Of a DNA stretch of 7,040 nt, positions 1 through 5,518 are shown in pieces (within the stretch, counting starts at the first letter, position 1; the number at the start of each line of letters is the position of its first letter). The notes under the pieces are model-generated. The model was given only the letters and a program-made list of their open reading frames with translations, was not told the DNA's origin and searched no databases. The translations under genes and the position numbers were made by a program. Source of the DNA: Chloroflexota bacterium (GTDB lineage Bacteria; Chloroflexota; Ktedonobacteria; Ktedonobacterales; Ktedonobacteraceae); NCBI GenBank assembly GCA_005881495.1, contig VBHI01000328.1, forward strand, positions 1 through 7,040, read 5' to 3'.

Positions 1-1401
1 TTACCCATTTTCATGCTCATACATATTGTAGGGCAGCAAGGAAGCATCCTCGGCACTAATCGAGAAGCACTCTGCTTCGATCGGTGCAGCAGTCTTGCGT
101 GCGTTACGTGCTGCCCATCGACTCCACAAATAGGCAAATGGCCCATAAAGCATCCCTACCCGTTCAAGCCTTGTCAATTCTTTCGGATAGTGCGAGGACT
201 TCTTTCTGTTCTTTGATGACCGGGCACTCAAGGCAAAATAGAGGCCGTAAGGTACCTTGGTGATGAAGTCAAACAGGAGCCGAGGGTTATCAAGCAGAAT
301 CTTCATCAAATAGGCTACCAGGCCAACTCCATAGTTGTAGATTTGCTTCCGCAGACCTACGTACTCGCGATAGTGGGGATGATACCCTAGTGATGCCGGC
401 TCATACACCAGCTTGTAGCCCCGTATAACCGCCTGGAAGAATAAGCTGAGGTCCTCGCCGCCCTGGGCTGGCGTACCCGGTCCAAGCGTCGGGTCAAATC
501 CACCGACACTATGCAGGAATGCCGCCGTAAAGGCCATAATTGCACCCGAGCCGAACTGCCCTGCAGTGTAAGGATGCAAAGGTGAGTTCGGGTGATTCTC
601 TTTCATATCGAAGATGCGTCTGCGAAACCCCTTGCCAAACCCACCAAACTCCTCAATCCAGAACTGTGCCGGAGTCTCAAGCTCCAAAGGTAAGAGGAGA
701 CCGGTGACGCATGCCACATTGTCCGCGAGGCTGAAGGCTTCGACCAGCCCAACCAGCCAGTCGGCGTCAACCACGATATCATCATCGGTAAACGCTAGAA
801 TCTCCCCCCTGGCAGCCATCATGCCACAGTTCCGTGCCCAAGAAGCCCCCACATGATCTTCACGTACGTAGCGCACCTGTGGCACATCACCATAGATCTG
901 TTGGATAAAGTCTACTGTCGCACTCGTACTGGGGGCGTTGTCTACGACAATGATCTCGTACTGTGGGTAGCGCAAGGCCATTAGCGACCGCAAGCAGAGT
1001 TGCAACCGCTCCGGGCGGTCACGCGTGGGAACGATGACGCTCACAAAGGGCGCGCGGGCTAAGCACTGCTCGCGCACCTCAACGCAGCGAGGCATGGCTG
1101 GACCAGACAGACCCTCTGGCCCTAGACCTGTTACGGGGAGCAAGCCGTCCTCTTGCAAATGCTCATTAATCTGCGCACCCAGAGTGTGCCAGATATATTG
1201 GGCATACTCATATGGACTCGTCCCACCCTCAGCTAGCTCGAGTTCTACCACACCTAGCGATCGTGTATGCAAGCGGACCAGGCATATAGCACGCTGGTAG
1301 TGGCGTCCTGTCTTCTCATCAACTGCACACACTAAAGGCAGTGGCTCTCCCAGCTCGATATCCAAAATGCGCATTGGCACATAGTCTGCTGCCTGGCTCA
1401 T
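1..1401 (-). CDS. Family 2 glycosyltransferase (GT-A fold), cell-surface glycan synthesis
   Basis: A complete 466-residue protein ending in TAA at the window edge. Residues 1-118 form an N-terminal region I do not recognise. The GT-A domain begins at about 119 with the nucleotide-binding strand and VPTRDRP (124-130), then IVVDN (151-155), the metal-binding TDDD (205-208) and the probable catalytic-base motif GGED (314-317), followed by HPH (341-343). This order is typical of inverting GT2 enzymes that transfer a sugar from a nucleotide donor; donor and acceptor cannot be read from sequence. The tail of about 100 residues is basic with hydrophobic patches (361-370, 383-391), suggesting membrane contact, but I see no clear signal peptide. 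I chose the ATG at 1401 because it overlaps the deacetylase stop as ATGA and has a strong Shine-Dalgarno 5 bases upstream; an ATG at 1461 would add 20 residues inside the upstream gene. Probably translationally coupled, last visible gene of the cluster. GT2 membership is secure; the substrate is unknown. Confidence 0.9.
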   Translation of the reverse strand: MSQAADYVPMRILDIELGEPLPLVCAVDEKTGRHYQRAICLVRLHTRSLGVVELELAEGGTSPYEYAQYIWHTLGAQINEHLQEDGLLPVTGLGPEGLSGPAMPRCVEVREQCLARAPFVSVIVPTRDRPERLQLCLRSLMALRYPQYEIIVVDNAPSTSATVDFIQQIYGDVPQVRYVREDHVGASWARNCGMMAARGEILAFTDDDIVVDADWLVGLVEAFSLADNVACVTGLLLPLELETPAQFWIEEFGGFGKGFRRRIFDMKENHPNSPLHPYTAGQFGSGAIMAFTAAFLHSVGGFDPTLGPGTPAQGGEDLSLFFQAVIRGYKLVYEPASLGYHPHYREYVGLRKQIYNYGVGLVAYLMKILLDNPRLLFDFITKVPYGLYFALSARSSKNRKKSSHYPKELTRLERVGMLYGPFAYLWSRWAARNARKTAAPIEAECFSISAEDASLLPYNMYEHENG

Positions 1402-2231
1402 GACAGCCCTCCCTGGAAATGCGGGGTTACAAGTGCCGAACAGTGCCGGGCCATGCGCCATACAGGCGCCCGCGCACGTTTATACATCCTTGTAACAACC
1501 GACGGATAGCGTGCCGTAAGCAACGCAGCTAAAGCATCTACATTGGTGTCGGGTCTCACAATCAGGCGTGTTAAGGCGAAGGGATCAGTAGTCTCCGAAC
1601 ACATTTCATATTTGACAGCGCAGGCCGAAGTGTAGCCCGCTTCTCGCACCAACTGCTTAATGGCGGTGCTATGATAGCCAAAGGGATATGCAAAACTGAA
1701 CACTTCCTGGCCGAGGTGGTGCTCTAAGAGCCTTTTACACTGCACGATTTCGTCTTGAACCATAGAGAGAGGGATGGTATCGAGCTGAGGATGAGAATGA
1801 CTGTGCCCACCACACTCTATCCCATTGGCCGCAATCTCAGCTACCTGGTCCCAGGTGAGCATCAGGCGACTGGCCTCCCCTTCACGCCGCAACCAGCGAC
1901 TCGTGTTGTTGACAAACGCGGTGGCGACGTACAGCGTCGCGGGAAATCCGTAGCGCTTGAGCACCGGCAATGCCTCGATATAAAAATCCGCGAATCCATC
2001 ATCGAAGGTTAAGACAACAGGCCGCTCAGGCAGTGCAGTCGCTCCTCCGGTCCGCGCATCTATAAACTGGGTGACAGTGATAGGCGAGTATGCCTGCTGG
2101 TGTAGGTAGGCCATCTGTCTGGCAAACAACACCGGTGACACGGTAAATGGCTTAAATTTCGGTGTAGCGTTCTGCGAAATACTATGGAACATAAGGATAG
2201 GTATTTTTTTCTTTACGGGTTGGGCAAGCAT
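1398..2231 (-). CDS. NodB-type polysaccharide deacetylase (carbohydrate esterase family 4)
   Basis: A complete 277-residue protein. The NodB homology domain fills most of it. LMFHSIS (13-19) is the usual first strand; TFDDG (75-79) carries the catalytic base and a metal aspartate; GGHSHSHP (141-148) supplies the metal histidines H143 and H147; AYPFGYHS (181-188) is motif 3. The family is metal-dependent and removes N- or O-acetyl groups from glycans such as poly-GlcNAc, peptidoglycan or chitin-like chains. I see no N-terminal signal peptide or anchor: the domain starts almost at residue 10, so the enzyme may act on a cytoplasmic lipid-linked precursor or be exported by another route. The start ATG is preceded by AAAGGCGG on the minus strand. 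It lies between two glycosyltransferase genes, 59 bp after the upstream one and overlapping the next by 4 bp, so it most likely trims the glycan those enzymes make. The C-terminal 50 residues are basic and of unknown role. Confidence 0.92.
   Translation of the reverse strand: MLAQPVKKKIPILMFHSISQNATPKFKPFTVSPVLFARQMAYLHQQAYSPITVTQFIDARTGGATALPERPVVLTFDDGFADFYIEALPVLKRYGFPATLYVATAFVNNTSRWLRREGEASRLMLTWDQVAEIAANGIECGGHSHSHPQLDTIPLSMVQDEIVQCKRLLEHHLGQEVFSFAYPFGYHSTAIKQLVREAGYTSACAVKYEMCSETTDPFALTRLIVRPDTNVDALAALLTARYPSVVTRMYKRARAPVWRMARHCSALVTPHFQGGLS
1402..1414 (-). promoter_or_regulatory. Strong ribosome binding site deciding the start of the third GT2
   Basis: Read on the minus strand, AGGGAGGG (1407-1414) lies 5 bases before the ATG at 1399-1401. 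It sits inside the end of the deacetylase gene. Together with the ATGA stop/start overlap it favours the 466-residue start over the upstream ATG at 1461 and implies translational coupling. Confidence 0.7.
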
Positions 2232-2290
2232 TTATATGCCGCCTTTCTCAAATTTGTGCAGGAAGCATCATTGTGTTTACTAAGCCACGC

Positions 2291-3307
2291 TTATACCTCA
2301 GCTTTGACAGGCAATGGCGTTTCGGAGTCGCAGCGAAGAACCGCTTCTGTAGTAATGATGTTTCCTGATCTCGTTATCGTTGAAAAAACTCTCCCCATTA
2401 AGTAGCCAATCGTTGTCACAGTTAACCCGACTGCGATGGCCCCTGCTCGTACAAGTCCTGTAAGATCATGATGAAAAAGTGCATCAATCAAGTTACACAC
2501 GACGCCATGTGGGAGAGTCCGAAGTGTGTAGCTGCGTTCAGATGCAAGACTATCTTTTGCACCTACATACCGGGTGACGACTGCCTTCGAGAGACCTTCC
2601 GCATAACAGCGCGAACAGAAGTAACACCAGGATGCGCGTTTGCCTGGTACACGGTGGAACACGTTGGCTTGCGGCTGGTAAAGGAATGTCCTCCCAGGCC
2701 AATGCTGGCGCGCCCGAATGCACAATTCCGTCTCTTCACAACCAACGGGCCACGTACCTACACGGCCGATTCCACTGCGAAAGCCACCCACTGTTTCGAA
2801 AACCTCTCGCCGGAAGGTCATATTAGCACCAATCGGATTGCGTATTGTTTGGAGGGTTTGAGGCATACCTCGGTAGGAGCAGCCCACAACCCAGTAAAAT
2901 TCTTCTGGCAACCAGGCAGGGGATTTATCCAACCAGAGGGGAGTAACCGCACCACCGATACCCAGCACCTGCAGATCAGAAAATTCCTCACTTAGCAACA
3001 TCAGCCAATCTGGTTCTGCCATCGCGTCATCATCAAGAAAGGCAACAAGTGTCCCTTGCGCTATCGCTATACCGCTGTTACGTGCCTCGGACAATCCCCT
3101 GGGTCCACTATTCTCTATCGCGTTGACGCCAGGGAGATATGCACGCACTCGCTCAAGCAAGTGCGCGTTGTTATCAATCACCACAATGATCTCGCAAGGA
3201 GGGAGCGCCTGTTGCTGCACCGACTCTACTGCTGCAACAAGCGCATCCCAGCGTTCTTCAGTAAACGCACAAATAATCACGGAAATTCTGCTTGCCGTCT
3301 GTATCAC
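2291..3307 (-). CDS. Family 2 glycosyltransferase (GT-A fold)
   Basis: A complete 338-residue protein starting with GTG. GAGAGG lies 4 bases upstream, and the next in-frame Met is at residue 96, inside the metal motif region, so GTG is the sensible start. The GT-A domain starts at once: ISVIICAFTEERW (8-20), IIVVIDN (40-46), GPRGLSEARNSG (68-79), metal-binding LDDD (91-94), GGF (174-176), probable catalytic EETE (191-194) and FHRV (217-220). The following stretch YFCSRCYAEGLSKA (229-242) resembles a segment common after the catalytic domain in glucuronosyl/glucosyl-type GT2 proteins. Residues about 283-304 are hydrophobic and could form a membrane-associated helix. It is a distant relative of the 466-residue glycosyltransferase in the same cluster, sharing the triple-Asp motif, but lacks that protein's N-terminal extension. 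It probably adds one sugar to the same glycan; the linkage cannot be assigned. Confidence 0.9.
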   Translation of the reverse strand: MIQTASRISVIICAFTEERWDALVAAVESVQQQALPPCEIIVVIDNNAHLLERVRAYLPGVNAIENSGPRGLSEARNSGIAIAQGTLVAFLDDDAMAEPDWLMLLSEEFSDLQVLGIGGAVTPLWLDKSPAWLPEEFYWVVGCSYRGMPQTLQTIRNPIGANMTFRREVFETVGGFRSGIGRVGTWPVGCEETELCIRARQHWPGRTFLYQPQANVFHRVPGKRASWCYFCSRCYAEGLSKAVVTRYVGAKDSLASERSYTLRTLPHGVVCNLIDALFHHDLTGLVRAGAIAVGLTVTTIGYLMGRVFSTITRSGNIITTEAVLRCDSETPLPVKAEV

Positions 3308-3333
3308 CTTACCTCTCGTTTCTTTGGATCAGG

Positions 3334-3351
3334 TGCCTGAATATTCAGGCA
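3334..3351. promoter_or_regulatory. Perfect 18-bp palindrome between two glycosyltransferase genes
   Basis: TGCCTGAATATTCAGGCA is exactly self-complementary. It lies in the 109-bp gap, 27 bp upstream of the GTG start of the 338-residue glycosyltransferase. No T-run follows on either strand, so it is not a standard intrinsic terminator. It could be an operator for a dimeric regulator, or an RNA hairpin (7-bp stem, 4-base loop) in the intercistronic message. The symmetry is seen directly; the function is inferred. Confidence 0.45.
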
Positions 3352-3416
3352 ATGCTCGCGCTCTCCGCAGGGAGAAGCGGCAGTGATGACTACTGCCACA
3401 AGGAACACGGAGTAAC

Positions 3417-4202
3417 CTACTCATACGCAGACGGCTGTCTAGTTACGTCGTACGTGGTGGTTCCAAACACCCGCGGAGACGGGAGCAGCAAAACTTTCCT
3501 GGTGCGCTCTCTTATAATCGTCGTTAGCACCCGCCAGCCATCGCGAAACGTGCGCAGGTTGCTCTGACCATGAATGCGCCGATATTCAAAGCTTGGAACC
3601 TCAACAATTTTAAGGTTGGCCTGGTGGACACGCAAGCTAATGAGTGTCTCAATTTCGAAGCCATCACAGTCAACCTCTATATAATCAAGGCAATACCTCC
3701 AAAAGGCGTTGTAACCGTAGCATAAGTCACTGAACTGTACCATGAATAGCATGTTGACAAGTCTGCATAACAGGAAGTTACCTTGCTGGCGCAACGGAGT
3801 GATATCCTGACTTCCCCCACCTTGAAGAAAGCGTGAGCCTTTAGCAAAATCATACCCTCTTAGAAGCACTTCAATAAAACGGGGTATCTCATTTGGATGA
3901 GTTGAGCCATCTGCATCTAGCATTACGATGATATCGCCTGTGCAAGCAGCAAAACCAGCTTTCAGGGCGTTTCCCTTACCCTTGCCCGCCTGTTTTACGA
4001 TTCGAATAGTCGGGAGGAGTTGCTTTGCCACTGCAATAGTATCATCAGTTGAATGTCCATCGACCAGGATGACCTCACTAACAAGGGGTGGAATAAACGG
4101 TAGTACATACTGAAGATTTTGGGCTTCGTTCAGCGCCGGAATAACAACACTAGTGCTCAGACCATAATATTGTTGTGCTCGTTGTCCATCCATTTGGGCC
4201 AT
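3417..4202 (-). CDS. DPM/DPG synthase-like family 2 glycosyltransferase
   Basis: A complete 261-residue soluble-looking protein. Motifs follow the dolichol/polyprenol-phosphate sugar synthase pattern: VVIPALNEAQNL (19-30), VDGHSTDDT (47-55), GKGKGNALKAG (73-83), metal-binding LDADGS (95-100), KGSRF (121-125), SDLCYGYNAFWR (158-169), FEIE (182-185), then EVP..Y.RR..GQSNL (201-216). Family members transfer a sugar from a nucleotide donor to a polyprenyl phosphate, or to another acceptor, at the inner face of the membrane. There is no C-terminal transmembrane pair, so membrane binding would be peripheral. As the first gene of the probable cluster it may supply a lipid-linked sugar to the other glycosyltransferases. 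The start ATG has AAAGG 5 bases upstream; a second in-frame ATG lies three codons later. It is followed by a 109-bp gap rather than a tight junction, so a separate promoter for the downstream genes is possible. The exact sugar is unknown. Confidence 0.9.
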   Translation of the reverse strand: MAQMDGQRAQQYYGLSTSVVIPALNEAQNLQYVLPFIPPLVSEVILVDGHSTDDTIAVAKQLLPTIRIVKQAGKGKGNALKAGFAACTGDIIVMLDADGSTHPNEIPRFIEVLLRGYDFAKGSRFLQGGGSQDITPLRQQGNFLLCRLVNMLFMVQFSDLCYGYNAFWRYCLDYIEVDCDGFEIETLISLRVHQANLKIVEVPSFEYRRIHGQSNLRTFRDGWRVLTTIIRERTRKVLLLPSPRVFGTTTYDVTRQPSAYE

Positions 4203-4250
4203 GCCTACCTTTCATCGATTGACTGGCCGGATCGGTAATGTGATAATTTG

Positions 4251-4279
4251 CTTAGACCTTTGACCTATCCTTGCGGCAA
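4251..4279 (-). promoter_or_regulatory. Weak sigma-70-like promoter candidate for the glycan cluster
   Basis: On the minus strand TTGCCG (4274-4279), a 17-base spacer and TCTAAG (4251-4256) precede the first glycosyltransferase gene, giving a leader of about 40 bases. Each hexamer matches the consensus at only 4 of 6 positions, so this is a guess at placement. Confidence 0.18.
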
Positions 4280-4334
4280 AAATACACACCGTATTCTTGC
4301 TGAGCTGGCTGCAATCAGTACAAGGGAGTCTGAC

Positions 4335-4379
4335 TGTCCTGCACTCTCTCTGTTTTGAACGGCATAGCAGTGCAGGACA
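4335..4379. repeat. Perfect 11-bp inverted repeat with 23-base loop
   Basis: TGTCCTGCACT at 4335-4345 is the exact reverse complement of AGTGCAGGACA at 4369-4379. No T-rich tail follows on either strand, so it is unlikely to be an intrinsic terminator. It lies 133 bp upstream of the first glycosyltransferase gene, where it could be an operator pair, part of a structured leader, or a relic of a mobile element end. Confidence 0.5.
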
Positions 4380-4395
4380 AGTGAAAAGGGTTGCT

Positions 4396-4428
4396 AGAAA
4401 CGCTTAGGTTAACCATCTAGGCGTTTCT
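4396..4428 (-). terminator. 12-bp hairpin downstream of the ABM gene, possible terminator
   Basis: The arms 4396-4407 and 4417-4428 pair over 12 bp with one imperfect position (a G-T wobble or an A-C mismatch, depending on the strand transcribed) around a 9-base loop. The loop region includes the palindrome GGTTAACC (4407-4414). It is 139 bp beyond the stop of the ABM gene in the direction of transcription. The tail on the minus strand, AGCAACCCTTTTCAC, is only weakly T-rich, so termination is possible but not strongly indicated. It could also be a leader hairpin of the next transcript. Confidence 0.35.
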
Positions 4429-4566
4429 TGAAATGAAGTCGTCCTTCTACCTTAACAGACAAAAATTCAAGATTGACCATCCACCATCACGATTTCTCAT
4501 CAGTCGAATGAACAATCTACAAGTAGTCCACAATACATGACGATATCTACAGAAGGACACTCCGTG

Positions 4567-4872
4567 TTACTGCAACCGCCACTCGCTTATGCAACCTGTG
4601 TGTTGTGGCCCCTCCTCAATCAGGCTCACCAGGCGGCCATACCACGCATCCTGCTCCAGATCGCTTTCTGCCGCCTTTGCCAGCTCCTCACTTGAGAAAT
4701 GCGCGATAGCAATGAACTCGCGGGGAGCATCGACCTTTCTCAGCAGTTCCCACGAGAGATAGGCCTTAGCCTTCAGGTCCTGGTTGCGCTGCAAGTCCTC
4801 ATGTAAGGCAATGATGGCATCATCCTCACCAACTTTGGCCCGGTAGGTGGACACAATTACGAACATCGCCAC
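4567..4872 (-). CDS. ABM-domain protein (antibiotic biosynthesis monooxygenase-like)
   Basis: A complete protein of 101 residues from GTG at 4872, or 99 from ATG at 4866; the dense AGGAGAGAGG just upstream suits either start. The pattern fits the ABM dimeric alpha-beta barrel: a first strand FVIVSTYRAK (4-13), a helix with EDDAIIALHEDLQ (16-28), a second strand AYLSWELLRKV (37-47), REFIAIAHFSSEEL (51-64) before the second helix, a DAWYGRLVSLI stretch (75-85) and a final strand ISEWRL (95-100). Family members are small cytoplasmic enzymes, some cofactor-free oxygenases or haem-degrading proteins, and many have no known reaction; no catalytic residue can be fixed here. It stands alone between a LuxR-type regulator gene and the glycan cluster. 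The inverted-repeat-bounded block at 4899-5125 lies directly upstream of its ribosome binding site and may have altered its promoter. The fold assignment is moderate and the substrate unknown. Confidence 0.68.
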   Translation of the reverse strand: MAMFVIVSTYRAKVGEDDAIIALHEDLQRNQDLKAKAYLSWELLRKVDAPREFIAIAHFSSEELAKAAESDLEQDAWYGRLVSLIEEGPQHTGCISEWRLQ

Positions 4873-4898
4873 GTTCCTCTCTCCTAGTGGAAAATGCT

Positions 4899-5125
4899 AA
4901 CTCATGGTTCGGTCATTTTTGAAGAAGTTTGAAAGAATTGGCCTCACGAAATGCATCTTTTGAACGTAAAAATGAGAAATACGTCTTACTTTGAAAGAAC
5001 TTGCATTCACTTGGTCCAAGCCATCGTGAACAAGTGGGGAATGAGCACCTTTTTATCGACGTTTTTACTCCCGAAGTGGGGAATACAATTCATTATTTGC
5101 CCAAAAAATGACCGAACCGTGAGTT
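4899..5125. mobile_element. MITE-like 227-bp element with 22-bp terminal inverted repeats
   Basis: The left end (4899-4920) is the reverse complement of the right end (5104-5125) over 22 bp with one mismatch (4905 against 5119). The core shared by both is GGTTCGGTCATTTTT. The interior is AT-rich and carries no convincing gene. Near the centre is a second dyad: TTCAC (5006-5010) with GTGAA (5026-5030), extended past a 2-base bulge by CTTG (5000-5003) with CAAG (5031-5034). Two short direct repeats also occur: AAGTGGGGAAT at 5032-5042 and 5074-5084, and TTTGAAAGAA at 4928-4937 and 4990-4999. CTAA occurs at 4897-4900 and 5126-5129 and could be a target duplication, but it overlaps the left repeat by 2 bases, so the exact edge is unsure. 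Size, ends and lack of a transposase fit a miniature non-autonomous element; a structured RNA or a decayed insertion sequence are alternatives. Confidence 0.5.
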
Positions 5126-5275
5126 CTAAACTATGGTTTTGCAGATACTGAGGACGCTTGAGTGCACAAAGGTTTATCTATGTGTTAGAAGTATAATCTC
5201 CAATACCTACTCGTGCATCGGAGAAACTTCCCATATTTGGTAGCATTTTTGAAACAGTAGAAGCGTCAAAAAGAT

Positions 5276-5304
5276 GGGAAGAAATACCTATCCCTGAGGA
5301 TAGG
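5276..5304 (-). terminator. Second copy of the terminator-like hairpin (repeat unit 1)
   Basis: The same 7-bp stem (5298-5304 with 5287-5293) and the same T-rich tail (5276-5286) recur 99 bp further downstream. The only difference is one base in the loop (TCAG instead of TCGG), so the stem has been kept intact between copies. Confidence 0.35.
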
Positions 5305-5374
5305 ACTCCCAGGTCGTACCTGGCAAGCCAGACCAGGCTACATTGTATAGCAAGAGCGGGGATAGCCAGAGGAT

Positions 5375-5403
5375 GGGAAGAAATACCTATCCCCGAGGAT
5401 AGG
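5375..5403 (-). terminator. Terminator-like hairpin downstream of the LuxR-type gene (repeat unit 2)
   Basis: On the minus strand CCTATCC (5397-5403) pairs with GGATAGG (5386-5392) around loop TCGG, followed by TATTTCTTCCC (5375-5385). The 7-bp stem and T-rich tail resemble a weak intrinsic terminator about 115 bp past the regulator's stop codon. Confidence 0.4.
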
Positions 5404-5518
5404 ACTCCCAGGTCGTACATGGGAAGCCAGACCAGGCTCCATTGGCGAGCCAGAGCGGGGACAGCCAGGGGATAGGAAGAAATACCCATAGTTACGCATT
5501 GAGCAGCAGGAAAGCACG

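Larger units (their letters stand above)
4203..4566. other. 364-bp gene-free stretch between the ABM gene and the glycan cluster
   Basis: No convincing coding region was found on either strand. It contains the probable leader of the glycosyltransferase cluster and two dyads (4335-4379 and 4396-4428). Positions 4429-4566, just after the ABM gene, show nothing I can assign beyond a widely spaced 8-bp inverted match (4442-4449 with 4551-4558), which may be chance. Confidence 0.6.
5273..5489. repeat. Tandem array of a 99-bp unit (2 copies plus a 19-bp fragment)
   Basis: Unit 1 is 5273-5371 and unit 2 is 5372-5470; they match at 89 of 99 positions with no gaps. A third start (5471-5489) matches the first 19 bases with two changes and then diverges. 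Each unit contains a perfect 7-bp stem with a 4-base loop (CCTATCC/GGATAGG), a 5-bp stem around TCGTA, and a third stem whose pair A5340-T5348 in unit 1 is replaced by C5439-G5447 in unit 2. The period is a multiple of three, so frames stay open across it. Read as protein on the minus strand in the open frame, though, the 10 base changes alter 6 of 33 residues, which argues against a protein under constraint. Array function is unknown; it may be a structured RNA or a passive intergenic repeat. Confidence 0.85.
4873..5518. other. 645-bp gene-free stretch with two repeat structures
   Basis: No supportable gene. From left to right it holds the ribosome binding site of the ABM gene (about 4876-4888), an inverted-repeat-bounded AT-rich block (4899-5125), an unassigned AT-rich segment (5126-5272) and a tandem array (5273-5489) that ends 29 bp short of the LuxR-type gene's stop codon. 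Confidence 0.7.

Noticed and set aside
1402..1461. Upstream ATG start for the first glycosyltransferase
   Set aside because: It would overlap the deacetylase coding end by 64 bases, whereas the ATG at 1401 has a strong ribosome binding site and the ATGA overlap.
2468..2995. 175-codon plus-strand open frame
   Set aside because: It is entirely antisense to the well-supported 338-residue GT2 and shows no domain pattern.
3361..3376. Small TCTCC/GGAGA hairpin in the glycosyltransferase gap
   Set aside because: A 5-bp stem without a T-tract is too weak to call a terminator.
4442..4558. GTCCTTCT/AGAAGGAC inverted match
   Set aside because: Only 8 bp and about 100 bp apart in AT-rich sequence; chance is a sufficient explanation.
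4951..5151. Plus-strand open frame of 66 codons in the inverted-repeat block
   Set aside because: It reads straight through the right inverted end, has no clear ribosome binding site and no recognisable domain.
5192..5197. Plus-strand TATAAT
   Set aside because: No suitable -35 hexamer at 16-18 bases, and it would drive transcription antisense to the regulator gene.
5178..5489. Minus-strand open frame of 103 codons across the tandem repeat
   Set aside because: It has no ribosome binding site, is open mainly because the repeat period is 99 bp, and most differences between units change the amino acid. A second frame is open there too.
5273..5489. CRISPR array
   Set aside because: The units are directly abutting 99-bp repeats with no unique spacers.
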